Notes under the pieces: model-generated
Told to the model about the DNA's origin: nothing
What the model saw: only the letters and a program-made list of their open reading frames with translations
The model's database searches: none
Shown: piece after piece, positions 47,164-58,717 of the stretch
Numbering within the stretch: position 1 is the stretch's first letter
Layout of the letters: the number at the start of each line of letters is the position of its first letter
Assembly (NCBI GenBank): GCA_051294375.1
Contig: CM119265.1
Location: forward strand, 7,129,589 to 7,193,588
Direction of reading: 5' to 3'
From: Paraspadella gotoi
Taxonomy: Eukaryota > Chaetognatha
DNA: 64,000 nt
Program-made: the position numbers and the translations under genes

Positions 47164-47337
47164 TTTTACTTTCGCCAACTGGGTCTGGGGTTTTGGCGTA
47201 TTTTTTAAAAAAATATTGAAAAATACTTATTTAAAAAGATTATTTATTACCCTAACCCTAAACTTTTTCAACCCTAACTACTCCTAACCCGAAACTACCC
47301 TTAAACTACCCCTTTAACCCGGTTGGAGAAAATAAAA
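47164..47337 (+). mobile_element. Repeat family 1 MITE copy
   Basis: TTTTACTTTCGCCAACTGGG at the left, GGTTGGAGAAAATAAAA at the right (imperfect inverted repeats), and a core ATTACCCTAACCCTAAAC with further CCCTAA-like units. It is the reverse-oriented equivalent of the element at 45838. A second, untidy TTAGGG-like run follows to about 47480. Confidence 0.85.
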
Positions 47338-49026
47338 TTATGCTGGATTTGGTTTATGATTAGGGTTAAAGATTTAGGTTAGGGATTAACATATAGGGTT
47401 AGAGGTTTGGGTTAAAAATTAAGGATAAGGGTTTAGGGTTATGGTTTAGGATTAGGTTAGGAGTAAAGTTTAAGGCTAAAAATAAATTCTGGGAAAAATA
47501 AACAAAAAAGAGGGCACTCTAAAAAATGATTGCCACGATCCAATATCGGGTTAAATCCGCAGTGTGAAAAGAATTTTTTTTATTAACTAATTTATATAAA
47601 AAACGAGGGCAACGCTCTCTTGATGCCCGAGTCAAGAATGGAATGATTGAATCGCGTAGAATTTTATGACTATACCGGCAAGTCTGTCTGTTGTAAAATG
47701 GTTAACATTATTACTAAAACGCATATAAAAATAATTTATGGGTTTTTTTAAAATATTGTTCAGAGTATCAATCACGCGCTTGAGCATTTCATCTTGATGC
47801 CATTGCGGAACAAAAACCGGTCAAGTGCAGTCCTTTGCAAAAAAAGAGGCCATACTAAAACATTAAAAAATAATACAAATAAATTACGTTAGATTTCTTT
47901 ATTATGAAAGATATTATAGAATATAGGTAATTATTATTCATGAAAACAAAATTATTGGAATAAATTTTATAAAAATTTGGCCATCCGTTTGCAAGCAATA
48001 CTTTTTTAAAAGTAACTCCTCAAACAGACCGATAAAGCAGAAGAATATTGTCGTATTTTTAACTTTGTGCGTTTCGGATAACATAACATTTAAAAGACTG
48101 ATATATGGACTCTTCTTTCAAAAATCTACATTTCCCATTCCTTATTTTTGAATGCGCCATAAATTAAGATTAAAAAAGGCTTCGGTTTTTTTTGAAGATC
48201 TTCAAAAATGGTTCCCCCCCCCCGTTTCCTTTTTAACGACTCGTTTATTGGTTGCTTTAGCTCTTTAATGGCTGGACCAATTTTATTTTAACTTACATGT
48301 TTAGATTCCTTTTTTCATTTACCATTCATAATTTTTATATTAGATTCATTAAACGTGAGCAATTTAAGACTTAATAGTGGCCTATTTTTTTGCACCGGAA
48401 TGTAAGCTGAAGTTAGGAATAAAAAGCTTGCATTGCTAGTCATATTTTTGTTTGCTCATTATTTGTCTTCATCAAGTTGTCAGTTTATTTTGGTTTAGTT
48501 TCATTTCCAAAACATTACCTTCATGTTTTGTAATACAAATTTTAATATTTGTTTCTCCTGATGAAACAGATTTAATGTATCCTATCAGAAAGTATTCAGT
48601 AACTGTTGATATTTTTAAAGTTAAGTTGAGAGAGCAAATTATATTTTTGATAAACGCGGAAATTTAAAGTAAAAATGACAGTTTAACCACTAAGTGTAAC
48701 CATCTTTTATCAGATGCTGATACCATCAGTTCTCACTGTTTGTAACGAGTGACCGAATTACATGATTGAATTTTTCCGCAGTTAAAGGCGATAATATTGT
48801 ATAACAAATTAGTATATAATAAGCGGAGTAGCTTCAAATGAAATGATGGTAAAACAATTCTTACTTGAGAGATTTTATATATTTTCCATACTATTATTTA
48901 ACAGGTAAAATTGTACATTCACTGTTTAGGATCTTCCCGGTCGGTAATTTTTTTTCTGCTTCTTATATAACAAAAAAAAAATATAATGATGTTTGCGAAT
49001 AAAAAATAACCGACCGGTTCGGTTCA

Positions 49027-49043
49027 GGTCAGTGAAAGTAAAA
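49027..49043 (-). mobile_element. Isolated repeat family 1 end
   Basis: GGTCAGTGAAAGTAAAA, preceded by ACCGACCGGTTCGGTTCA, matches the right end of the SH3BP5 intron copy (CGGTTCGGTTCCGGTCGGTG). The partner end was not identified; CCCGGTCGGT at 48937 may be a remnant. Confidence 0.65.
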
Positions 49044-49481
49044 GTATGCCATTTAACATAAATGGGACAAAAGGGAAATGACAAATAACATGGATGAGTT
49101 GTATAAATCATTAAAAACATTTTTTTTTGCAGTTGCTGCAGTGTTAAACCGTGCGACGCTTTGTGCATTCTGAACTAATATCAGTCAACTCAGTTTTCAA
49201 AACTTCAATAAAAAGCTCTTTGTGAAGCGCACCGTTTGCTTCAAGTTAGCTTAAAAATGCCATATATGATATTAACTACATCATCATGGCTCATATAAAA
49301 CAATTAAAAAAAACAAAAAAAACGGGGAAAACCGTTTTTATCTTTTACGTCCGTGGGAATAATGTTCTGAGTAAGTATTCGAAAATCGTAGTTGTTAATT
49401 CTCCTGTTCTACTTATCAGTTCCGCATATTCCTCCCTACAACCAATTCTATTTCCAACTAATTCCAACTCTGTATAAAAGA

Positions 49482-49556
49482 TCAAAAGGCGTTGTGATCT
49501 ATCTCCCCTTGTCTCACTCTCGCAGTCCCGCATTTCAATCTCTCTCTCTCTCTCAT

Positions 49557-49631
<75 letters not shown>

Positions 49632-50370
49632 TCCACTCATCTCTCTCACTCCCATGGCGACGTAACAATTATTTTTTCGATCTTCCGCCGTCGGAGGCGA
49701 CGCCGACTTTTGCGAGGCCAAGCTGCGAGTGGAGGAAGCGGCGCTGATGCGGATGTTGGGAATGTTGATGTTGGACGCGGCGACGGGAGGGGCGGCGGCG
49801 GAATGGGCGGCCGTGACGGAGATGGCGGCGGCGGCGACGTCCCTCATGGCGTTGATGGAGTTGAGTCGGTCGCAGAAGATCTGCTCGTAAGTGTCGTTTG
49901 GCGAAGTGGGCGACCTCTGGCACCAGCCTCTGCTCGATGATCGGAGACGGTCATCCGCCGAATCGTCGTCGTCGTCGTCGTCGTCGTCATCCTCGTAGTC
50001 GTCGTCCTCGTCCTCCACGAGGGGGATCTTAAGTCCGTCGCCCAGGTCATCAGGCGGAAGGGGCCTGCGTGACTCTGAGCCAAGGGGATGGTTCTTTTAA
50101 ATATTACCTTTGAAAATATTTACTACTAACATAGTAAGTTAAATGGTTGGAACTATAAATCATAAACAATGGGATGTTCTTTTGATTTTCCTTCGAAAAT
50201 CAACAAAAACTCATATTGAGGCGACGATCGAGACGAAGTTCAGAGCAAGAATGAATTTTATTCGAGTGAAAGAAACGGAGTTAAAACAGAGAGAAAACGG
50301 GAACAAAGGATGCTAAGTCTTCAGTCATTAACAAAATTAGAATTGACCACTTGGCCGTACGAATAAATAT

Positions 50371-50410
<40 letters not shown>

Positions 50411-53400
50411 ATTTTGCGTGTTCGTTTCGTCGGTGACTTGATCAGTTGCCACAATATATACATTTTAAACAAATGAAATACTTTCGCGGATATCCCTACC
50501 TATCTCCTCTTCCTCTTCCTCTCCCCGTATTTCCACGTCTCCGAAATCGACGACCCGTTCCTCTTTCCGTCTGACATCGTCCTTTGACTCTTCGCCGCAG
50601 TAGACTCCTCCGGCCGCCAAAGACGAGTTGGTGAAGGAATCTGACGCGGAGCAAAGAAAAAAGTTCTTAAAATATGCTTCAATTTATGTAAGATGACTAA
50701 TTAGACATAAATACTATTAAATAGCCGTGATTCGGTCTTTGATTTTTTTTTATAAGAGAAATGGAGAAAGTGAAATGATTTCTAATAAACTCACCAGATG
50801 TCCTTTTGTTCCATCCGGCGAGGGGAGAGGCTTGGGGCGACAACGAACTCGGAACAATTAGGTAACTAGAGAGCAAAAAATATGAACGTAGATAATCTTT
50901 ATGATTACGTTATATTGGCGGGACAACTTTCCCTCCCCCCCGGTTTTAACTTCAAATCCGCTCACATAATGTCGTCGGGTTCCAGCTTCAAATCGTACGA
51001 AGGGTTAATTATAACGTAAGAAAAGCTGTTCCTCTTGTCTGATGCCTCATCTGTTTAAAATAAAGAAAAGGATTGAGATAAGAGTTACGAACATGCCCGG
51101 GTGAATTGTGAGTTCAACTTCGCTCAGACGCTCACCATAGTCGACAAGGGGCAGACCCAGGTTTTGCATGCGACTCTTCACCATCCGACTGATCTCTTGC
51201 CGTTCCGGGGTCATGCCACTTTTGCTTTGATCATCATCACATAGGAGGTGCAGCGACATCTGCGGGGGAAACAAAAATTATTCTCTTTTTGTTTCGTATT
51301 AGACGTGAAAAAAAAAACCTGTCGAACTCTACGTGTACTTCGTGCAATCTATTATTGTTAAAGCGTTGCAATAAATATAGTATTTTTAAGACTTTCGGAA
51401 AAATAACTCATTAGCACGATGCAAAGAGAAAAAGCTACCGAAAGATAGCGAAAACCAAACTATATAGTAACGGATGATTTTCGCCTACAACGAAAAAAGC
51501 ATCCAGGTGAGAAAAGATAAGAGCGAAAAAAAAAAGAGCAACGTTCTGCTACGAAAACGATTTAGGAGTGAAAGAGAAAGTGAGCGATTTTGTAAGAGAC
51601 AGAAAGAGAAAGAGACGGACTGTCACGGATAGAGATTAAGTTAATCTCTACGTCCAACGTCCCGTGAAATTGAATCATTTGAGAAATGTTTACGAAAAAG
51701 ACGTCGTTCCTGGTTCCCATGGAAACAAGCGGAAGGATCCATTGTCGAAGATTACGAACAGAACAGAACAGGATCCGAGACTTAATCTTAAAGTTTAATC
51801 CTCAGTTTCTGATTCTAAAGTAAAACTCAACTACTTTAAAAGGTGGTGGGGAAAGAAGGGTCGGCGTGAAATTTAGTGACAGTCACTAGTCAACTGAAGG
51901 CGCATAGAGGTTTACCCCGTAGCTTGAACTCCGATAAAGCACAGTTGCGTAGCGTCGCTAAAAATCGGAATCGTCGTGAGAAGCGATTCGAAATTTCGTC
52001 AGGAGAAAATAATGAATGGCGAGCAAAATCGTTATTGCATTAAATCGAAAATAATAGTAAAAGTATTTTCAAAGCGTATTGGGTCGTTCTTCGGCCAAGC
52101 ATAATGCCTTATGTGTTGCATTTTTCTTATTTTTTGTTATTGAAAATAAATTAAATGAAATGAAATATAAAATGAAATCTGTTTTCGATTTTTAGTAAAG
52201 AATTAATTTGAATTTACGAGAGAAAAAAAAATCAAAGATGGGGCAAAAAAAACGCTACTTACACAATAACAAGTGCATTTGGGGCTGAAGTTCTTTCTAA
52301 GCGCCATTGGCGAAGGGGTTTTGGGGAAGGAGAATGGAGAGGACAAGGTTTTCGCGCAGTAGGGACACAGCCCCAGCCTCGACCCCGGTCGAAGGGGTCC
52401 GGAAGGATTTCCCCGACTTGGTCCCCGGGCCGAGCCAAGTCGGGGCTCAAAGCCGGGACGGATCGATCCGTCGGGATGGCCAGGATCGTCCGGTTGACCC
52501 TCCGAATTTAACGTCGTCGTCGTCGTCATCGTTTCGTTGAGAATGTCGTCGTCCTCGACGGTTTCGACGCTCGAGGTCTTGGGTGAGTTTGTGACGAAGA
52601 TCGGAGTAAGTGAACTCACCCTATCTTTAATTAAACTTAACCTCACTCGTTTTTTTTTTCTTCTGTCAATCTCATTTAAACAAGGTAACAAGAATGAGAA
52701 TATTTAAACTTTAACGGCAACAACAAATGAACAATATAGTTAACAAATAAAACGTAACGTTTCCATGCTACTATTTTTTTCATCTCAGTAAAAACAATTC
52801 CTTTCTTCTCTTTATAGTTTATACCTTTTCCTTCAACTGACTGATAAGCGTCTGCTCGCGATTTACGAGCGGGAAAGTGTTCGACAATCGGCGGGGAATT
52901 TTCATGGCGGAGAACTGGGGTTTGGCGAAAGCGCGGGGGTTCCGCTCACCCAGGAAGCAGCGTGCTCCATGCTTTGTGGGGGGTAGAGATGTAGGTGACG
53001 AAGAGTTGGGGGCGATTAAACGGAAGGGTTGAACGGGGGTTTGTACTTTTATAAGGGTGGAGATTGGAGCGGAGTATTTCAGACTGGGTGTTTTGACTTC
53101 TATCATCACGAGGAACGCCTTTAATTTTTTTCACTAAAACTACCACCGCGCATAATCATTTTTATTCCTCCCCAGGAAAGAACCTTAATTGTAAATGTAT
53201 ATACTATATACTTTATAAGTTTATATACCTAGGAAGATTAGTGTTCTAACAATTTAGGTAGGAAGATAAAACTCGGGAAAATAATTTAATTAAAACTTGA
53301 TTTCTGAAAATAGTTAAAACGTCGGTGTCGTCGTCTAAGAATGGAACGTAAACTCTCGTGCGATGAGTAGAACGATGTAGACATTGTCGAGGAAAAAATA

Positions 53401-56400
53401 CGCATTCGCCAACAACAATAACAACCATTACAGTGACGTCTCCCCTCCGCTCACGTTCGAGTTTTCCTGCGACGGAAGTTGCTGCGTTCTGTAGATGCCG
53501 ATCGGAATCTCGCACGTGGTCGAACACAACTTTTGGTAGAGTCGTCCGTAGGTTCGAATCCACAGGTCGTCCTTTGAAATTCGCATCTGTCGAGGAAAAG
53601 GAAGATCGTCGTTCAAATCTTTGACACTTCCGATAAACAGCGTCAGACGGTCACGCGTTTCGAAACTCACGCTGGCAAGGTGACCCGAGCCAACCGCTTG
53701 ATCGATGCCAAGCAATAGACGGACAAACGTGATGACGTAAGGCTTAACGAATGCCTGGCGAAGGAAATTAAGTTAATTATTAATAAAGATAAACGAAACC
53801 AACGAGAGATCAAGCCAAACCCTACGACCTGATAAAGCAGAGTATCCAGCATGGAAGCGGCGAAAATATTTCCGCTGGCGAAGGGCAGGCGAAACATGAA
53901 GGATATCGTTGATCCTCTCTCGCGTTCTTTCTGCGGAATCGTCAAAGAAAATTGACAATCTGTGTAACGGTTTACAAAACCCTCAATGCGACTCGTGGAA
54001 AATTTTATGAACCTGGTTAACGTTTAAGGGTTTATGACGTAAATTCCTTTACACTAAACCCCCCATTGTACCCCGGATTAAAACAAGGAAAGGAAAATGA
54101 CGGCGAACCTTTTCCAACTGCGAGAGTTTGATGGCGTAACTGTCTTTGGCTCGAAATTGCATGAAACGCATGTTGGACGAAGATGTCAATTCCGTGATGA
54201 TATTCGTCGTCGGAAATAATCTAAATTTAGGAAAAAAATAGTATTTTTGTTTATAACAAACACTCAATTTGATTTTATGTTGCGTTGTAGTTGGGTTTAA
54301 TTTTGTTATTAAGAGGAGGATCGGTTAACACTTTTGCTTTGTTTTTGTTTATTCAAGGGGTGGAATAATTTTTAAGCATCGTTTCGGTTCCGTTTATTTT
54401 GGTAATTTGGAAATGAATTGTTTAATTGCACAACATAAGGGTTATATTTTTATGTATTAATAACTTACGCCTGACGATTTAGGCTTCCTATTTTGAACGA
54501 AAATCTCATTTTCAAATTCACAAATTATTGAAGAATAATTCATGGATAAAAATAAAACAAAAAAAATATCTTGTTATCTGTTTCGTGCGAATATAGTTAA
54601 TATAATTTTTTGCATACAATTTATGAATTTATAATAAATATAAATAGTTATGATTTTTACGTGAAAAATATGGCATCTATCATAATTCATGAATATCGTA
54701 ATAAGAAATAGGGAAATCACGCGGTTATTGAAATTAGGAAGAGAAGAAGGATTATTTCGGTGCTTTAGGGAGCTGGAGAAAATCGAGGATGACGTGTTGC
54801 GTAAAACACGTTGGAATCGACGGGGTTGCTAAGCGACAACAGAGGGTAAGGGCGGTGTTGTGCGCTCTGTCACGCTCGATCTCACTCTGTCTCTCTCTCT
54901 CTTTTTCTCCCTGGAGAGAGTAAAGTCGAGAGAGACGGCGATGACGAGAGAGAAAGAGAGAGAGAATTGGTAAAACTGAGGCATACCTGTTGGCATACCT
55001 GAACATTGTCTGCACCGCGACGATTGTGTTGCAGTCCGCGAGGGTTTCTTCGCAACCGGCGTTCGAGGATTCCTTGTTGGCGACGACGACGTTGGCGGCG
55101 TAATTGATGCCGGCCCGAAGAAGGTCGTCCAGGCTGAGGTGATGCATGGTAATTAGGACGCGGAAAAATGTCACGGAAGGGAGGATGAATCGAAAGGGTT
55201 GATAGCAGAGACGTGGTTTTGCGAAATATCGAAGGTGGATAAATGAGTGTGAATGTTGATAATGGTCCAGAAATGTTGAGCCGGCGTGAATGAACGATGG
55301 CGTGAAGACCAGGCGGAAAAATGGCAATTTTTGAGAGAAAATAATCACCGAAGAATTACAAAAGTTTCTAGTTAAAAAAGTCTCGATACAAAGGAAACGT
55401 CAACAACAAAAAAAAACAAACAAAAACGGTCAACAAAGAAAGTAAGCGACTCCAACCTGTCGATGGATCCTTTCATCCAATGAATCAACGGGAAGTAGCA
55501 AATGCTCTCCAGAAACTTTTGGTCGGGTCTGAGTGGATATAAATGAGGAAAAGTTGAATCGAGAGGAGATTCATGGAGAGGGAGATGATTTTAAAGCTGA
55601 ATCTATGGGGCCCGTATTTGAATAAAAGATTCAGTAAGGATAAAAATAACTCCTAAAAACGAGGCCGAAAAAAAAAAAACGAAAAAAAAGAAAAAACTGA
55701 GGAAGTTGCAATTTTTTTCTTTTCTATTTTCTTTTTTCTTTTTTCTTTTTTTCTTTTTTCTTTCTTTTTTCTTTTTCTTTCTTTCTCTTTCTTTCTTTTT
55801 TCTTTCTTTCTTTCCTTTCTTTCTTCTTTTCTTTCTTTCTTTCTTCTTTCTTTCCCTTTTTTGTTTGCTTGCTCTTTCCAATTTGTTTTTCTTCATTCCA
55901 TTTCTACTTTCTTTACTACGTGCCCTGCTTCTAATTCCATCCCTGCTCCCCCTCCTCTCACTCTCTCTCCAGCAAGAGCACGATGGGGCTCATGGAGTGT
56001 TTCGGGATGGCGTGGGAGCGGAGGGGCACAATGAAATTGTAGATGCCATGAGATGCGACTTCGGCGGCGATGATTGAGACCGGGTTCGGCCACTCGTACT
56101 CCTTCGCATGCTGGAACGTGCAGTGAGTGCACGGCTGCTCGCAAGGTGAATAAAAGAGAAACCAAATAAGAAAAAAAAAGAAAAAAGACGGGAACAAAGA
56201 AGAAAGAACCGAGCCAAAATAAAAAGGACGTTGACCCATCGACGAAACGTGGCCAAAAACCGGACGAGCGTCGGAAGGTCAAAAAAAAAAAAAAAAAAAA
56301 AATCGGCGCGAGTGGCGAAGGAAGATAACGACCAAGATGGATGACGCAAGATCGGCGCCGCGCGAGACGAATCGGAAATGACGCGCGCCAAATGGAAAAA

Positions 56401-57221
56401 GGAACGAAAGAGACGCCGAAGATCGAACCGGAAATTCGCGCCAGGAAGCGGAGAGAATTGAGGGATGTGGAAGGGAATAGGTTTAGGGGGTCGGGAAGGG
56501 AAGAAGATTTGGACAGAAATGATACGAGTTGGCAGGGAAAGATTAAGATAATGGTTGAGTCGGGAATGAGAGAAATGGGAAATAGGAGCAAAAGGGGAAA
56601 ACGAAAATGACCGAGAAGTTAACGAGTCCATTATGAAAAGCGATTAATTTGAGCAATGAGGTGAGGTAAATAGTAGGTATGCGGGTTACATTAGGAAACG
56701 ATTATAATGTATATAAAACAGAATGTATGTTCCATGAATGAAAAGAATGCATTAAATTAAAGTTAAAAGGAAGAGAGAAAAATACATAAGCGTAATTATT
56801 AAAATCTCTAAAAATAATAAAATACGAAACCAGTTTTAATTATCTTTATTCATTCATTAAATTCGTCATAATATAGGTTGCGCGGGAAAAACTTACGACC
56901 GCTAATTGCAGGCAACAAAATGGCGTCTTTTCTTTGACCAAATAACAGAGGGTGGGGCTGACGCCGATGTAGGGAGGACTCGGCGGAAAGCCCTTCACGT
57001 ACTTAACCGGCTGACTCGACCTGGTATGGATAGAAATGAGAAGATGATGGTTTCTAAAAATAGGAAGATGACGACGACATAATATCGCAGGCAGTCCGTG
57101 ACGAACGTGCAAACGCGTGTAAATACGCGCGCGAGCGAGAAAAAGGTGTTGATTAGTTCCGGCTTCGTCAGCCAAAACTAATTCCCTGCCAGGTTCGGTG
57201 GCGTGGAAATTCAGCGTTCGC

Positions 57222-57295
<74 letters not shown>

Positions 57296-58059
57296 TCCTC
57301 TCTCTTTCTCGTCACTCGCGTTTTTGGCGCGAAGAAAGGAACTGCCCGCGCAAATTAGTTGTGAAACGGAAATGAAAGGATGATTTCAAGTTGCTATTAA
57401 TATTTTCACTGTCGTATAACTCGTATTATTATTTACTTACTTGGTCGAGTCGGATCTGGACGCCAGAGGTCGACCCGAATCCGGAGTGATGACGTCGTCG
57501 TTTGATTCACTCGATTCCGAACTTAAAAAATAAATAAACAAACAAACCTATATCCTACAGTTATACAGTATATAGTAAACAGTAGTATACAGTAGTATAC
57601 AGTATACAGTTGCATAATTACGAATATCATAACTGAAACCTGTACTTATAACTGTATCACTTTAACGAATGTAATAATTACAATCATATTATAGTTACTT
57701 TTTCCTTAATCTCACGTGGTTTTACATTAGTTAAATTCATATTTTTCCGAAGACTCCGTGCATAATTTTCCGATTTCTTCTTTTTTTTTCCCAGTGAAAG
57801 CGCGTGAGGGCGTGAAGCGATTTGAAGCGTGAACGACTTACTCAGAGTCGGCGTCCGACGGCAACGAGAAGGTGATGCCGTTGGCTTCGAGGACCGCGGG
57901 GACAGGATCGATCGAAGGCCGTTTCCGCGCCATCACCCCGGGGGTTAAGCCTGGCGGGGAGAAGAGGGCGTGGGGGATGATCGGGTTGGGCATAAGCGAC
58001 GTAGGAGTGAAAGAGAGAGAGAAGCGAAGCTGTACATTTGTGCACAAGGAAAGAAAAAG

Positions 58060-58158
<99 letters not shown>

Positions 58159-58638
58159 CAGGGGTGAACTATGAAGATAAAAAGGGAGAAAAGGTGAAGG
58201 GGCGATTGAGAGCGAGAGCGGGGGAGAGAACGAGAGAGATACACGGAGAGTTCAACGCCCCGGACGTAACAAGGAGAAAGATAAGGCCTGTCGAGAATGG
58301 GAGAGCGAGATGAATAATGGAAACCAATAAGACTCAATTCCTAAGCAAGACGTTCTGGCCAAAAAAACATTGGCACCAAACGGCCAAAAAACTTGGCCGA
58401 CATAAAAAGCCATAAACAAAACAACGACTACGACAACGACCTTTCGGCAAATCGAGGTGATTCGACTGTATCTCCACCGACGATCCTGTCGACTTCAATT
58501 TCTCTCGTTTCTCCATCTCGTTGCGGGGTTTCCGTCGCTTCGGCTGACCGTTGGAGCCCTCTGTCGGAAGAGTGCGAGAAAAAAAGAACGTCGTAAAGAA
58601 AGCAGCAAAGGGAGGAGAGAGAGAGAGAGAGAGAGAGA

Positions 58639-58717
<79 letters not shown>

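Larger units (their letters stand above)
46664..49481. other. Gene-free stretch with family 1 copies
   Basis: Between convergent genes. Holds the poly(A) region of the TMEM272-like gene (AAATAAAATT near 46710), a complete family-1 copy (47164-47337) followed by more TTAGGG-like DNA to about 47480, and a family-1 end at 49027-49043. No coding exon is supported; the frames at 48452-48667 and 48926-49168 are AT-rich and featureless. Confidence 0.6.

Noticed and set aside
45860-47480. Internal telomere or chromosome end
   Set aside because: The TTAGGG units are degenerate, short and bounded by inverted transposon ends, with ordinary genes on both sides.
49392-49940. 182-residue plus-strand frame with Ser-Leu repeats
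   Set aside because: Reading of the CT microsatellite plus the antisense of the KCNT last exon.
54752-55348. 198-residue minus-strand frame
   Set aside because: It contains the true KCNT exon 55133-54999 but extends through its acceptor and donor; the extra sequence is CT-microsatellite and intron.
55706-56077. Phe/Ser/Leu-rich plus-strand frame resembling a membrane protein
   Set aside because: It is the TTTCT polypyrimidine tract translated; no codon bias or splice context.
55893-56631. Two overlapping 210-230 residue minus-strand frames
   Set aside because: Only 56137-55962 fits KCNT; the rest is purine/pyrimidine-biased intron open by chance.
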